Part shown: in pieces, positions 8,864 through 18,667 of the stretch
Position numbering within the stretch: position 1 is the first letter of the stretch
Layout of the letters: every line of letters begins with the position of its first letter
Notes under the pieces: generated by a model
The model's input: only the letters and a program-made list of their open reading frames with translations
The model's database searches: none
What the model was told of the DNA's origin: nothing
Assembly: GCA_038746835.1 (NCBI GenBank)
Contig: JBCDKH010000001.1
Span: 1 to 64,000, forward strand
Reading direction: 5' to 3'
Origin: Planctomycetota bacterium
Lineage (GTDB): Bacteria; Planctomycetota; Phycisphaerae; Tepidisphaerales; Tepidisphaeraceae
DNA: 64,000 bases
Translations under genes and position numbers: made by a program

Positions 8864-8942
8864 GCGATTAGCGACTAGGGCCTAGGTCAGAGGAGGACGC
8901 ATCCCTTTCCGACCTAGGCCCTAACCGCTAACAGCTAATCGC
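8864..8942. repeat. CTAGGGCC palindrome, copy 1, between convergent genes
   Basis: The inner arms TAGGGCCTAGGTC (8876-8888) and GACCTAGGCCCTA (8911-8923) are perfectly complementary around a 22-base loop. The outer arms GCGATTAGC (8864-8872) and GCTAATCGC (8934-8942) are also perfect complements. It fills the gap between the 3' ends of the DUF2079 gene and the methyltransferase gene. Relatives lie at 56791-56873 and 62659-62748. Confidence 0.9.
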
Positions 8943-8950
8943 TTCCGGTC

Positions 8951-9655
8951 CTACGGCCTCGTCGCTTCGAGGTAGGCGTAGAGCGAGCCGTGGCGGGTTG
9001 GGGTGGGGAAGCGGTCGACGGTGGCGGTGGGGAAGATGTGGCGGAAGACGGTGAGGATCTCGTCGGCAGACGAGAGGTGTTCGTGCCGCATGAGGGTCTT
9101 GTAGCTGAAGCCGGTGCGGAGGCGGTAGGACAGGCCGGTCGTCAAGCGCCAGCCGAGGCCCCAGAGGAAGCCGCCTTCGCTGGGGATGCCGTGCTGCATC
9201 AGGCCGCCGGGGGCGAGGAGGTCGCGGCAGCGCTCCAGAACGGCCGGCAGGTCGGCGACGTGTTCCAGAACCGCGACGCTGATGATCCGCGAGTAACGCC
9301 GATCGGACGGCACGTCGGCGATGTCGGCGAAGACGTCGCGGACGGCCGAACGGTGCGGGCTGTCGGCGTACAGGTGCTCTTGCGGCTCGACGATGTCGAG
9401 GCCCCACTCGCCCAGGTGCGGCGACTCGTGCGGCACGTGGTTGAGCGTCCCGGCACCGAGTTCGAGCACTGGCCCCGCGATGCCGCCGGCGGCGACGCGC
9501 TCGTGCATCCAGCCCTCGGCACCCTGGGCCAGGCGGCTCATCAGGCCCTTGCCCTGCCGGTTCTTCTTGTACTCGTCCGCGTAGATCGCCGCCTGCTTTG
9601 GCGGGAGCGGGGGTCGCTCGCGTGGATAGCTCGCCAGCAGCTCGTCTGGCGTCAC
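8951..9655 (-). CDS. SAM-dependent methyltransferase (class I, Methyltransf_11-like)
   Basis: The 234-residue protein has motif I, GPVLELGAGTLNH, near residues 62-74. An acidic second strand follows (WGLDIVEP), then a post-motif SVAVLEHVADLPAVLERCRDLLAPGG typical of SAM methyltransferases. The start is GTG at 9655, which overlaps the stop of the upstream gene in a GTGA junction and indicates translational coupling. The longer frame to 9862 is only the antisense-like extension inside the neighbour. The substrate is unknown; coupling to a zinc-ribbon membrane protein gives no clear hint. Confidence 0.87.
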   Translation of the reverse strand: MTPDELLASYPRERPPLPPKQAAIYADEYKKNRQGKGLMSRLAQGAEGWMHERVAAGGIAGPVLELGAGTLNHVPHESPHLGEWGLDIVEPQEHLYADSPHRSAVRDVFADIADVPSDRRYSRIISVAVLEHVADLPAVLERCRDLLAPGGLMQHGIPSEGGFLWGLGWRLTTGLSYRLRTGFSYKTLMRHEHLSSADEILTVFRHIFPTATVDRFPTPTRHGSLYAYLEATRP

Positions 9656-10923
9656 GGGGCGATCCTGTACTTCATCTTTTCCTTGCGGAGTGCGGCAATC
9701 TCGCGTTCGCGGGCGCGCAGCTCCTCGACCGTCGCCCGCTGGCCTGCGGCGTTGGTGGTCTTGCTCCCGGCGTGCAGGAGCATCTGACTCGTCTCGCCGA
9801 GCAGGACGAGGTACTTGATGCCGAAGACGAGGAACATCAGGAAGACCAGGAAGCCGCCGCACACGCTCAGGATCAAGACGCCCGCGGACTGTGCCGGCGT
9901 CGTCGTCAGGAACATCGCCAGAAGTGCCACGCCCAGCACGATCGCCGCTGCCGCGTAGACGACCAGCAGGCCGATCGCGACGACCTGCCCGCGATCCTCT
10001 ACCGAAGGCTCACGGCCACGAATGCCGAGGTGCTGGAGATAAAACGCGGAAATCGGCAAGGCGGCGTATCCGACGAACTCCAGGACCAAAGCGATCGCGA
10101 GCAGCACCGTGATCCCACCCGCTCCGATCGGCGGACCGGCGGTCGACGTGATGACAGCGTCGATCAGCTGCACGCCGGCCGAGAGAAGCCCGGCGAACGC
10201 GCACAGTCGCACGGCCATGCGGAGCTTGGGCTTCAGGTCGATCTCCGACGGGTCCGGTTCCGACATGAGCCAGTAGCCGACGGCGAACGCTCCGAACTTG
10301 ACGGCCGAGATCAGGCCTGCCACGACGAGCGAGCCGATCACGAAACTCTGGACCAAGTTTGCAAAAAAGGCCGCAATGACTGTCCAGAGCACGATCCGGC
10401 ACCCAAGCGCCACCTTGTCGAGCCACTGCGAGTCGGCGAACCGCAGGTCGTCGGCACGGTCAGCCGCAACCTGGCTCAGGATGGGCGTACCGCACTCCGG
10501 ACACTTTCCGCCGCGAGACAGGCCCATGAGGTTGTACCCGCATTTGCGGCACTTCTCTTCCTTCAACACCTTGGCGACGGCCGGCTTGGGCAGCTTGGGG
10601 GCGGGCGCCGCCTCTTCGTCGTCGTCGGAGAAGTCGTACCCGCCGTCGGCGGCGAGCTTGGTCGGGCGATCGGGCTGGATCGGGATCGGGTGGGCAATCT
10701 CCGCGATCGGAATCGGTGCCTTGGCATATGAAGCGTCGGTCGGCGAACGCCTGTCGAGCCCCTCGACGCCGAAACCGTCGTGCGCGAGCTCGTCGCGTGG
10801 ATCGGGCGTCTCGTCTCGAACGAGCGGGACGATGTCGTCGTCGTCGGTCGGCGTCGGCTCCTCGCCGAGCAGTGGGACGAGCTCATCGTCGTCGTACGTC
10901 TTCTTCGGCCGCTGCTCGCCCAC
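9652..10923 (-). CDS. Zinc-ribbon multi-pass membrane protein of unknown function
   Basis: The start is taken as GTG at 10923 (VGEQRPKKTYDDDELV), giving 423 residues. Residues 1-120 are acidic and probably disordered. A zinc ribbon follows: CRKCGYNLMGL then KCPECG, with Cys near 125, 128, 141 and 144, the style common in planctomycete membrane proteins. Several hydrophobic helices fill about 165-390 and a charged coiled tail (VEELRAREREIAALRKEKMK) ends the protein. Its stop overlaps the methyltransferase start. The gene is divergent from the one starting at 10982, so the 58-base gap must hold both promoters. The function is unknown. Confidence 0.75.
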   Translation of the reverse strand: MGEQRPKKTYDDDELVPLLGEEPTPTDDDDIVPLVRDETPDPRDELAHDGFGVEGLDRRSPTDASYAKAPIPIAEIAHPIPIQPDRPTKLAADGGYDFSDDDEEAAPAPKLPKPAVAKVLKEEKCRKCGYNLMGLSRGGKCPECGTPILSQVAADRADDLRFADSQWLDKVALGCRIVLWTVIAAFFANLVQSFVIGSLVVAGLISAVKFGAFAVGYWLMSEPDPSEIDLKPKLRMAVRLCAFAGLLSAGVQLIDAVITSTAGPPIGAGGITVLLAIALVLEFVGYAALPISAFYLQHLGIRGREPSVEDRGQVVAIGLLVVYAAAAIVLGVALLAMFLTTTPAQSAGVLILSVCGGFLVFLMFLVFGIKYLVLLGETSQMLLHAGSKTTNAAGQRATVEELRAREREIAALRKEKMKYRIAP

Positions 10924-10981
10924 GAGTAGCAGCGTAACGATCAAGGGGCCGGCATTCGAGTGGGGTCGCGTAGGGTGGCTC

Positions 10982-11680
10982 GTGACGCGCGACACGCGGA
11001 ACAACCTGATCTTCCTCGGCGTGCTGCTCGTCCTGACGCTGCCGCCGATGTTTCTGCTGGTCGGCAAGGCGTGGCGTGGCGAGGGCGGGCTGAATGCGAC
11101 CCCGCCGGCCGCGAAGATCAAGACGGCCTACCTCAATCCCGTCGGCGTCGGGTCCGGCGTCATTCGCATCGTGCCGCCCGCGACGGATGCGTTTGTCGAC
11201 GATCTGGCCCGCGACCTCACCGGCGAGCCGGCGTTTCGGTTGGCTAGTGCGGGCGGAAGGCCGTCGCCACTGATCGGTGAGGATTTTCGCCTGGAGCTTC
11301 TGGGTGAGCTCGACGACGAGACGCTGCTGGTCATCTGGCTCCACCGGGACGGAGCCGACCTCGACAGCGTCACGAGCCCGGCGGGTGGGATGCGCGTGGT
11401 CACGCACGTCGACGTGCCTTCAGAGGTTCGCAAAGAGCTCCAGGAGGGCCCGGCCTCTGCGATCATTTCGGGTTACTCTGGCTACGCCGCCCCGCCGCGA
11501 CGGGTCGCTGTCGTCGCACTGAAGGGAACGGTGCCTGAGCGGTTGACGGTTTCGTGGAACCGCGGCGAGATGGCCGGGCAGGACACGATCGACCTTTCGG
11601 ACGTGACCCCGACAAGGGCCTCGACGTTGCCGGCCTTGCCGAATGCCGATATACCAGCGTCCCAGCAGTATCCCCGATGA
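10982..11680 (+). CDS. Hypothetical membrane-anchored protein
   Basis: I chose GTG at 10982 because the protein then opens with a short basic stretch (TRDTRNN) and one helix (LIFLGVLLVLTLPPMFLLVG). About 190 soluble residues follow, including GVIRIVPPATDAFVDDLARDL. The frame is open far upstream, but that part is the antisense of the divergent gene. The stop overlaps the next start as ATGA, so the two are coupled. I do not recognise the family. It belongs to a small run of uncharacterised envelope genes directly before the ACIII operon. Confidence 0.65.
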   Translation: MTRDTRNNLIFLGVLLVLTLPPMFLLVGKAWRGEGGLNATPPAAKIKTAYLNPVGVGSGVIRIVPPATDAFVDDLARDLTGEPAFRLASAGGRPSPLIGEDFRLELLGELDDETLLVIWLHRDGADLDSVTSPAGGMRVVTHVDVPSEVRKELQEGPASAIISGYSGYAAPPRRVAVVALKGTVPERLTVSWNRGEMAGQDTIDLSDVTPTRASTLPALPNADIPASQQYPR

Positions 11681-12264
11681 CCCTTGCCAGTCCCACAGAA
11701 GCTCCCGTGACCGTTGCGAATCAGCCAGGCGCTGACCGTCCTGACGTGATGCGTCCACGCCGACCGATGCCCACGGTGCCGCTCGACGAGGCCGGACTCG
11801 CGTTGCGGTACGCGTGGTTGACGTACATCGCCGTCGCGCTCATCCCACCCGCCGCGATGATCGGGTCGATCTTCGTGCTGCTGTTCACCGGCAATGGGGC
11901 TACGAAAGAGGTAGACCACGTCGGGCACTTCTGGGGCGTCGTCTGGCTAGTCGGCGGGATGACCTTCATCGGCGTGACGCTGCCGGGGTCGTTTTACATT
12001 CGGCGTCAGCTGTGGAACGAGTACTACGCGGGCGATGTCGTCACGCCCGGCAACTACCTCAAGGGCTGGGTGATCATCTGGCTGCCGCTGGTGTCGGCGG
12101 GCGTTCTGGGCTTTATCGGCCTGGCACTGACACGTGACTTTGCCACGGTGTTCATCAGCATGCTCGCGTTCATCGTCTTTCTTTCAATGGCACCCAACGG
12201 TCACGCGATGACGCGGCCGGTGGGCGACCATGACGATCCCGCGACGTACGAAGAGCCGAAGTAG
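11677..12264 (+). CDS. Hypothetical membrane protein, about four helices
   Basis: The ATG at 11677 overlaps the previous stop by four bases. The 195 residues include helices around YIAVALIPPAAMIGSIFVLLF, GVVWLVGGMTFIGVTLPGSF, IIWLPLVSAGVLGFIGLAL and TVFISMLAFIVFLSMAP, and a soluble proline-rich N-terminus. I do not recognise it. Coupling with the genes on both sides suggests a shared role in the envelope. Confidence 0.65.
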   Translation: MTLASPTEAPVTVANQPGADRPDVMRPRRPMPTVPLDEAGLALRYAWLTYIAVALIPPAAMIGSIFVLLFTGNGATKEVDHVGHFWGVVWLVGGMTFIGVTLPGSFYIRRQLWNEYYAGDVVTPGNYLKGWVIIWLPLVSAGVLGFIGLALTRDFATVFISMLAFIVFLSMAPNGHAMTRPVGDHDDPATYEEPK

Positions 12265-12269
12265 GACGC

Positions 12270-12713
12270 GTGCCGACGATTCCGCCCCTGGTGCTGCTCG
12301 GTGCCGCGGCCGTTGCGGTGACTGCGGTCATTGTCTTTGTCCGACTGCGCGAGCGACGCCTGAGAAACAAGCTGCGCGCGTCGGCCGACGCTCTGGGCTA
12401 CCAGCCGCTGGCCGCACCGCCCGTCTGGCTGACGGCTGCTGCCCGGCCAGGCCTGCCTGAAACGGGCGCGTCGGGCCTCGTTGCAACGAACGTTTTCAGC
12501 AAGGCTTCCGAAGACGGCGCGATGCGGGTTGTTGCGACCGTCCACTATCTCGTCGGCGGTGCTTCGCGTCGGCACGCTCTGCGCCGGGTGATCGCGGTCG
12601 ATGTGATCAGCGGCAAAACGCCACAGGCACAGGTTCACCCCGAACGCGACGACCTTCCGAGGGCGTACGAAAGCTTTATGAAACAAACCTTTCCCACCGT
12701 CCAGAGCGATTGA
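12270..12713 (+). CDS. Hypothetical single-pass membrane protein
   Basis: The start is GTG at 12270, five bases after the previous stop. The 147 residues open with one helix (PLVLLGAAAVAVTAVIVFV), a basic stretch (RLRERRLRNKLR) and then a compact soluble domain with ATVHYLVGGASRRHALRRVIAVDV. There is no recognisable family. It ends 55 bases before the putative act promoter, so it seems to close the preceding operon. Confidence 0.6.
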   Translation: MPTIPPLVLLGAAAVAVTAVIVFVRLRERRLRNKLRASADALGYQPLAAPPVWLTAAARPGLPETGASGLVATNVFSKASEDGAMRVVATVHYLVGGASRRHALRRVIAVDVISGKTPQAQVHPERDDLPRAYESFMKQTFPTVQSD

Positions 12714-12768
12714 TCGTCCTGACGCCTGCACGTGCGGCATGCTGCCGCAGCTTGTGAAATCTCGTAGC

Positions 12769-12797
12769 TTGCCGAAGCAGCAGCGACCGACTCTAAT
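12769..12797 (+). promoter_or_regulatory. Putative promoter of the act-cox respiratory operon
   Basis: TTGCCG at 12769-12774 and TCTAAT at 12792-12797 are separated by 17 bases; the -10 box matches five of six consensus positions. The expected start leaves a leader of about 75 bases before actA. No other good promoter is seen in the short gaps downstream, which fits one long transcript. Confidence 0.5.
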
Positions 12798-12880
12798 GCC
12801 CCCAAGCCGGCCGGCCCCGCGTGGTGCGTCGTGCCACGACTCGACCTTTCGAGTCCTTCCCCATTTCGCTTTTGATGTAG

Positions 12881-13657
12881 ATGAGCAAGACGACGGGACA
12901 ATCCGACGCCTCACAGAGCGGCTCGATGGCCTACGCCTCAGGACGGTCGGGCCGCTTCGTGTTTCCACGGTGGGCCAACTTCCTGCTGCCGGTGATGATC
13001 GTCGCCGTCGGCGGCGGTGCCCTGTATGCCCCGACTTTCGCCGGCCTGGCACTGCATCCGGACACGCTCAACATCGGCTACCAGCCCGAGCAGCCAGTCC
13101 ACTACAGCCACGCGCTCCACGTGGGCCAGCTTGGCATGGACTGCAAGTACTGCCACACGACGGTCGAAAAAGCCGCATTTGCCGCAGTTCCGCCGACGCA
13201 GACGTGCATGAACTGCCACAGCAACGTCGCCACAGCCGAGCCGACGTTGAACAAGGTTCGCGAAAGCTGGGCGACGGGCGAGCCGATCGAATGGATCAAG
13301 ATCCACGACCTGGCCGACTACAGCTATTTCAACCACTCCGCCCACGTGAATGCCGGCGTTGGTTGCTACTCGTGCCACGGACGCGTCGACCAGATGGAGG
13401 TCGTCTACCAGGCGCAGCCGCTCAACATGGGTTGGTGTCTCCAGTGCCACCGCGAACCGGAGAAGTTCCTCCGTCCGCGCGAACAGGTCACGAGCATGAC
13501 CTACCACCTCGGCCAGGGTGAGAACGACCTGCAGCTCAAGCCTGAGGATGAAGGTTCGTTGGAAAAGGCCCAGCTTCGCGTCGGCCTGGAGCTCAAGGCC
13601 CTCTACAACATCAAGGACGAGGCGTACATGCAGGCGTGCAGCACCTGCCACCGATGA
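12881..13657 (+). CDS. actA: Alternative complex III pentaheme cytochrome c subunit ActA
   Basis: The 258-residue protein has an N-terminal membrane helix (WANFLLPVMIVAVGGGALY). It has exactly five CXXCH haem sites: CKYCH (88-92), CMNCH (109-113), CYSCH (162-166), CLQCH (186-190) and CSTCH (253-257). Five haems and one anchor are the signature of ActA in alternative complex III, the quinol:cytochrome c oxidoreductase that replaces bc1. It heads the order actABCDEF. No Shine-Dalgarno sequence is visible; the leader just before the ATG is pyrimidine-rich. Confidence 0.93.
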   Translation: MSKTTGQSDASQSGSMAYASGRSGRFVFPRWANFLLPVMIVAVGGGALYAPTFAGLALHPDTLNIGYQPEQPVHYSHALHVGQLGMDCKYCHTTVEKAAFAAVPPTQTCMNCHSNVATAEPTLNKVRESWATGEPIEWIKIHDLADYSYFNHSAHVNAGVGCYSCHGRVDQMEVVYQAQPLNMGWCLQCHREPEKFLRPREQVTSMTYHLGQGENDLQLKPEDEGSLEKAQLRVGLELKALYNIKDEAYMQACSTCHR

Positions 13658-13762
13658 TCAAGAGTTGTCCGTCGCGAGCAGCGAGTCGCCCCGACTCCAC
13701 GAGAAGCTGCTCCGGCTCCGACCCCACCACCACCGACGCACGACTCACTTTTCTCGCTTTAC

Positions 13763-16700
13763 ATGACCGCTAGCGCCGATCATCCCGCCATCAGGCCCGA
13801 GCAGACCGGGCGAACGTACTGGCAGAGCTTTGAGCACCTGGCTGAATCGCCCGAGGTGGCGGAGTCGCTTGAGAAAGAGTTTGCGGACTACACGCCCGAC
13901 GACATCACCGCCGCCCCGACGCGGCGCAAGTTCCTAAAGTACGCAGCGGCCGGGATGAGCCTGGCGGGCATTGGGTTGTCGGGCTGCCGGCGCTGGCCGA
14001 CGGAAGTCATCGCTCCCTACGCACACGCGGTCAACGACCACATTCCCGGCGTGCCGGAGTACTACGCGTCGAGCTGGGAAGTCGATGGCGTTGGCGCGGG
14101 CTTGATCGTTGAGAGCTTTGATGGAAGGCCGATTAAAGTCGAAGGCAATGCCCTTCATCCATCGAACTTGAGTCGCAATCGCAATTCGGGTGCTTGTGAT
14201 ACGACGGCAGTTGCACAGACGCTCTCGCTTTATGATCCGGAGCGTGCCCGCGGCTATGTCGATCGTCGTGGGCAAGCGCCTGTCACACTTCCTGCCGACG
14301 CGTTCGAAGGAGCGATTCTCCCGCAGCTTCGCGAGGCGTTGGCCACGGGTCGACTCGCCGTCCTGACCCAGTCGACCGCGTCGCCGACGTACACGAGACT
14401 TCTGGCCGAGTTGCCGGAAGGGGCGCACTACGCCTGGGCACCGCTCGCGACGGATCACGTTGCAAAGGCGACAGCGCTCGCCTTCGGACGGCCGCTGCGT
14501 GCGGTGTACGAGCTGGACGAGGCGATGATCGTCGTCGGGTTCGACGACGACTACATCGGGCAGCACCCGGCCCACGTCAAGCACGAGGCCGCCTGGGCCC
14601 GCCTGCGTGTCTCGGCCGACGACGAGGCCAAGCCGCGGATGAGCCGCACGTACCACGTCGACTGCCAGCACTCGCTCACCGGAGCCAACGCCGACGTCCG
14701 CCTGCCACTCAAGCCGAGTCGACTGCGACGCGTCCTCGAAGCGCTAGCGTACGAGGTCGGGGTCACCGGCGTCGCCTTGCCGGAGACGCTCACCGATCGC
14801 GAGTCCGAGTTCGTCAAGAAGGCCGCCAAGGACCTCAAGGCGAACACGGGCAACTCGCTCGTCGCCGTCGGTGCCCACCTTCCGCCCGGCCTTCAGGTGC
14901 TCGGCTTCCGCATCAACGAACAGCTCGGCAATCTCGGCCGAGCGCTGACGTTCGTCGAAGATCCAACCGTCACCGGCGGATCGATCCAGGACCTTGCCAG
15001 TCGCATCGACGCCGGCGAGATCGACGCGATCGTCACCCTCGGCGGCAACCCGGCGTACGACGCTCCGGCCGACCTCGACTTCGCCGGCAAGTTGGCGAGC
15101 GTGCCGCTGAGCGTTCACCTCTCCGACTATGTCGACGAGACGGCCCGCGTCTCTGACATCCACGTCGCTCGTGCTCACTTCCTCGAAGCCTGGGGCGACA
15201 CGCGTGGCTGGGAAGGCACGGTCGCACCGCAGCAGCCGCTCATCCTTCCGCTGTTCGGCGGCGTTTCGGAAATCGAGCTGTTGGCGCGAATTCAGGATCG
15301 ACCGCTCACCGAAGGCCTCGCCCTCGTGCTCGAGACGTTCGCCGGGCTGATGGACCGCGATCTTCGGCCGGCGACCGATCCCGACTTCCGCAAGTTCCTC
15401 CACGACGGCATCCTCGCCGACTCGACCTTCGCCAAGGTTGACGTCCCGAGTCCGACCGCCGCGCCGCTGGAAGACGTCGTCGCTGAGGCCGACGGGCTGG
15501 AGGTCGTCTTCTGCGGTAGTCCCGCACTTCACGACGGCCGACACGCGAACAACGGCTGGCTCCAAGAGCTGCCCGACGCGATGACGAAGCTCACGTGGGA
15601 CAACGCTGTCCTCGTCAACGTGAAGGATGCGGAGAAGCTCGGAATCAGGACGAACGACCTGGTCACACTGACGCTGGCCGAGCGCTCGATGGTCATCGCG
15701 GTCTACGTCATGCCCGGCCAGCCGGAGGGCGTTATCGCCCTGCCGCTCGGCTATGGCCGACGCGCCGGTGGAAGCCTTGCCGTGACGACCGCTGCAGAAG
15801 GCGGCGACGGCGGCGGCGGATTCGACACGTACCAGCTCCGCACGACCGCCGGACTCGACATCGCCTCAGGCTGCCAGCTCACTCCTACCGGCGAGCGGTA
15901 CACGCTGGCGATGACGCAGAATCACCACCTCATCGACGACACCGGCTACAAGGGCCGAATCAAACGCGTCGGCGAGCACGGCAAGCCCGGCAAGATCATC
16001 CGCGAGACGACCTTCGACAAGCACGAAAAGCACGTCAAAGCCGGCAACAAGGGCATCCACCCGGCGATCAAGTACAAGTACGGCGAGATCTCGCTGCAGA
16101 TCTTCCAGCCGCCGATGGAGTACAACTACCCGCACGCGTGGGCCATGTCGGTCGACATGAACGCGTGCACAGGCTGCAGCGCGTGCGTCGTCGCCTGCCA
16201 AGCGGAAAACAACATTCCGGTCGTCGGGAAGGAGTCGGTCCTCAACAACCGCGAGATGCACTGGCTGCGCGTTGACCGCTACTTCAAGGCCGAGGGCGAC
16301 ACCGTCGCCGACAAGAAGCACGACGACGACCCCGACACGGTCTTCCAGCCGTTGGCCTGCGTTCAGTGTGAAAACGCACCGTGCGAGCAGGTCTGCCCCG
16401 TTGCAGCCACCGTGCACGACACGCAGGGCATCAACGTGATGATCTACAACCGCTGCATCGGCACGCGGTACTGCAGCAACAACTGCCCTTACAAGGTCCG
16501 GCGGTTCAACTACCTCGACTACCACTACAAGCGGCCGCGCGGGTCGACGCTCGACTCGACGTACATCGGCATCCCCGACCAGCAGCAGTCAGAGATCGAC
16601 CTGGTCCGCCGGATGGTCTTCAACCCCGACGTCACCGTCCGAATGCGCGGCGTGATGGAGAAGTGCAACTACTGCCAGCAGCGCATCCAGGTCGCCACCA

Positions 16701-17026
16701 TCCACGCCAAGAACACAGGCGAGACGATCAAGGACGGCGACGTCCGCACGGCTTGCCAGCAGGTCTGCCCCACCGACGCCATCGTCTTTGGCAACCTCAA
16801 CGACGCGACGTCCAGGGTCACCATCGAGCACCAGAACCCGCGGACGTACGGCGTCCTGGACGAGCTCAACGTCCGGCCACGCACCAAGTACATGGCCAAG
16901 CTCCGCAATCCGCCAGCCAAGGCCGACAAGTCGGAGGGCGACGAGCACGGCAATGACCACGGCGGCGAGGAGCACGCAGACGCGTCAACCACCGCGAAGC
17001 CCGCACCGCAGGAGGTGGCCGTCTAA
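13763..17026 (+). CDS. actB: Alternative complex III molybdopterin-like/iron-sulfur subunit ActB
   Basis: The 1087-residue protein fuses two parts, as in ActB. The N-terminal 750 residues are a degenerate molybdopterin-oxidoreductase fold with a twin-arginine-like start (RRKFLKYAAAGMSLAGIG, residues 54-71). The C-terminal 300 are a four-cluster ferredoxin region. Cys clusters are visible at CTGCSACVVAC (from residue 802), CVQCENAPCEQVCP (about 866), CIGTRYCSNNCPYK (about 897), CNYCQQ (about 968) and CQQVCP (about 997). The Asp/Glu/His-rich tail is a low-complexity extension. ActB lies on the periplasmic side and passes electrons to the haem subunits. A 105-base gap separates it from actA. Confidence 0.93.
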   Translation: MTASADHPAIRPEQTGRTYWQSFEHLAESPEVAESLEKEFADYTPDDITAAPTRRKFLKYAAAGMSLAGIGLSGCRRWPTEVIAPYAHAVNDHIPGVPEYYASSWEVDGVGAGLIVESFDGRPIKVEGNALHPSNLSRNRNSGACDTTAVAQTLSLYDPERARGYVDRRGQAPVTLPADAFEGAILPQLREALATGRLAVLTQSTASPTYTRLLAELPEGAHYAWAPLATDHVAKATALAFGRPLRAVYELDEAMIVVGFDDDYIGQHPAHVKHEAAWARLRVSADDEAKPRMSRTYHVDCQHSLTGANADVRLPLKPSRLRRVLEALAYEVGVTGVALPETLTDRESEFVKKAAKDLKANTGNSLVAVGAHLPPGLQVLGFRINEQLGNLGRALTFVEDPTVTGGSIQDLASRIDAGEIDAIVTLGGNPAYDAPADLDFAGKLASVPLSVHLSDYVDETARVSDIHVARAHFLEAWGDTRGWEGTVAPQQPLILPLFGGVSEIELLARIQDRPLTEGLALVLETFAGLMDRDLRPATDPDFRKFLHDGILADSTFAKVDVPSPTAAPLEDVVAEADGLEVVFCGSPALHDGRHANNGWLQELPDAMTKLTWDNAVLVNVKDAEKLGIRTNDLVTLTLAERSMVIAVYVMPGQPEGVIALPLGYGRRAGGSLAVTTAAEGGDGGGGFDTYQLRTTAGLDIASGCQLTPTGERYTLAMTQNHHLIDDTGYKGRIKRVGEHGKPGKIIRETTFDKHEKHVKAGNKGIHPAIKYKYGEISLQIFQPPMEYNYPHAWAMSVDMNACTGCSACVVACQAENNIPVVGKESVLNNREMHWLRVDRYFKAEGDTVADKKHDDDPDTVFQPLACVQCENAPCEQVCPVAATVHDTQGINVMIYNRCIGTRYCSNNCPYKVRRFNYLDYHYKRPRGSTLDSTYIGIPDQQQSEIDLVRRMVFNPDVTVRMRGVMEKCNYCQQRIQVATIHAKNTGETIKDGDVRTACQQVCPTDAIVFGNLNDATSRVTIEHQNPRTYGVLDELNVRPRTKYMAKLRNPPAKADKSEGDEHGNDHGGEEHADASTTAKPAPQEVAV

Positions 17027-17044
17027 CCCGGCTGAGACGTACCC

Positions 17045-18613
17045 ATGGCGACGATCGACACCAGCACAGAACTCGAACGCCTCGGGCGTCGCGGCCTCTT
17101 CGAGGAGCGCGACCCGCGTGACGACACCGTCACGCTTCCGCCTGAGCCCAAGCCGCAGACGTTCCGCGAGCGCAACGTCGAGATTGACAACACCGGCGAC
17201 GTCCCCGGCGAACGGGCACCGCTGGTCCTGAACCACAAGACGTTTCGCGACGTCACCGACACCGTCGTCGACTTCAACCTGAAGGCCCCGGACATTCCGT
17301 GGCTGATCCTGTTCTTGACGGCGGGCGGCGTGGCGACCATGTTCCTCGGCGGGAGCGTGCTCTACCTCCTGCTCACCGGGCCAGGCGTCTGGGGCAACAA
17401 CAACACGGTCGTCTGGGGCTGGCCGATCGTGAACTTCGTCTTCTGGGTCGGCATCGGCCACGCTGGAACGCTCATCTCGGCCATTCTTTTTCTGCTGCGG
17501 CAGAACTGGCGGACGAGCATCAACCGATTCGCCGAGGCGATGACCATCTTTGCCGTCGCTTGCGCGGGCATTTACCCCGGCCTACACGTGGGTCGCCCTT
17601 GGCTGGCGTTCTGGCTCTTCCCGTACCCGAACCAGATGGCCATGTGGCCTCAGTTCCGGTCGCCGCTCTTGTGGGACGTCTTTGCCGTCTCGACCTACGC
17701 CTCGGTTTCGACGCTCTTCTGGTACGTCGGCATGGTGCCGGACCTTGCGACGCTGCGTGACCGCTGCCGAAATCGCATCGGCCAGGCGATCTACGGCGTG
17801 TTGAGCCTCGGCTGGACCGGCTCAAGTCGCCACTGGTGGCGCTTCGAGAAGATGTACCTGCTTCTCGCCGCCCTTGCGACGCCGCTGGTGCTTTCGGTGC
17901 ACTCGGTCGTGTCGTTCGACTTTGCCGTGTCGCAGCTTCCCGGCTGGCACACGACGATCTTCCCGCCCTACTTCGTCGCCGGTGCCGTGTTCGGCGGCTT
18001 CGCGATGGTGCTGACGCTGGCGATCCCGGCACGCGAGTGGTTCGGGCTCAAGGGCCTGATCACGCTGCGCCACATCGACAACATGTGTAAGATCATGCTG
18101 GCGACGGGTCTGATCGTCAGCTACGCGTACGCGGTCGAGTTCTTCATCGCTTGGTACTCAGGCGTCGTGTACGAACAGTTCGTCTTCATGAACCGCCCGC
18201 TGGGCAACTTCAGCTGGGCGTTCTGGACGATGTTCAGCTGCAACGTCTTCTTCCCGAATCTGCTCTGGTTCCCGAAGCTGCGCAAGAACCTTGTCGTCGT
18301 GATGTTCTGCGCGATGTGTGCCAACATCGGCATGTGGTTCGAGCGATTCGTGATCATCATCACGAGCCTCACCCGCGACTTCATCCCGAGCAGCTGGGCC
18401 GACTTCACGCCGACCTACATCGACATGGCGATGTTCTTCGGCACGTTCGGGTTGTTCTTTGCGAACATGCTGATGTTCATCAAGTTCGGCCCGATCATCG
18501 CGATGGCCGAGGTCAAAACGGTCATGCCACAAGCCCACGTCGGCCACGGCAAGCACGACGAAGTTCAGTCGGAATCGACCGAAGCCCCCGCCCCAGCGAC
18601 CGCAACCAACTGA
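17045..18613 (+). CDS. actC: Alternative complex III quinol-binding membrane subunit ActC (NrfD/PsrC family)
   Basis: The 522-residue protein has a soluble N-terminus of about 75 residues and then roughly ten transmembrane helices. NrfD-family landmarks include [49 protein letters not shown] and a late [19 protein letters not shown]. The GHAGT and HSVV-D/W-H-T segments match ActC, where quinol is oxidised. It follows actB by 18 bases. Confidence 0.93.
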   Translation: MATIDTSTELERLGRRGLFEERDPRDDTVTLPPEPKPQTFRERNVEIDNTGDVPGERAPLVLNHKTFRDVTDTVVDFNLKAPDIPWLILFLTAGGVATMFLGGSVLYLLLTGPGVWGNNNTVVWGWPIVNFVFWVGIGHAGTLISAILFLLRQNWRTSINRFAEAMTIFAVACAGIYPGLHVGRPWLAFWLFPYPNQMAMWPQFRSPLLWDVFAVSTYASVSTLFWYVGMVPDLATLRDRCRNRIGQAIYGVLSLGWTGSSRHWWRFEKMYLLLAALATPLVLSVHSVVSFDFAVSQLPGWHTTIFPPYFVAGAVFGGFAMVLTLAIPAREWFGLKGLITLRHIDNMCKIMLATGLIVSYAYAVEFFIAWYSGVVYEQFVFMNRPLGNFSWAFWTMFSCNVFFPNLLWFPKLRKNLVVVMFCAMCANIGMWFERFVIIITSLTRDFIPSSWADFTPTYIDMAMFFGTFGLFFANMLMFIKFGPIIAMAEVKTVMPQAHVGHGKHDEVQSESTEAPAPATATN

Positions 18614-18667
18614 GCCGTTGCCGTCTGCACACGTCCGACTTTTCAAGCTCCCACCACCCTCGAACAC

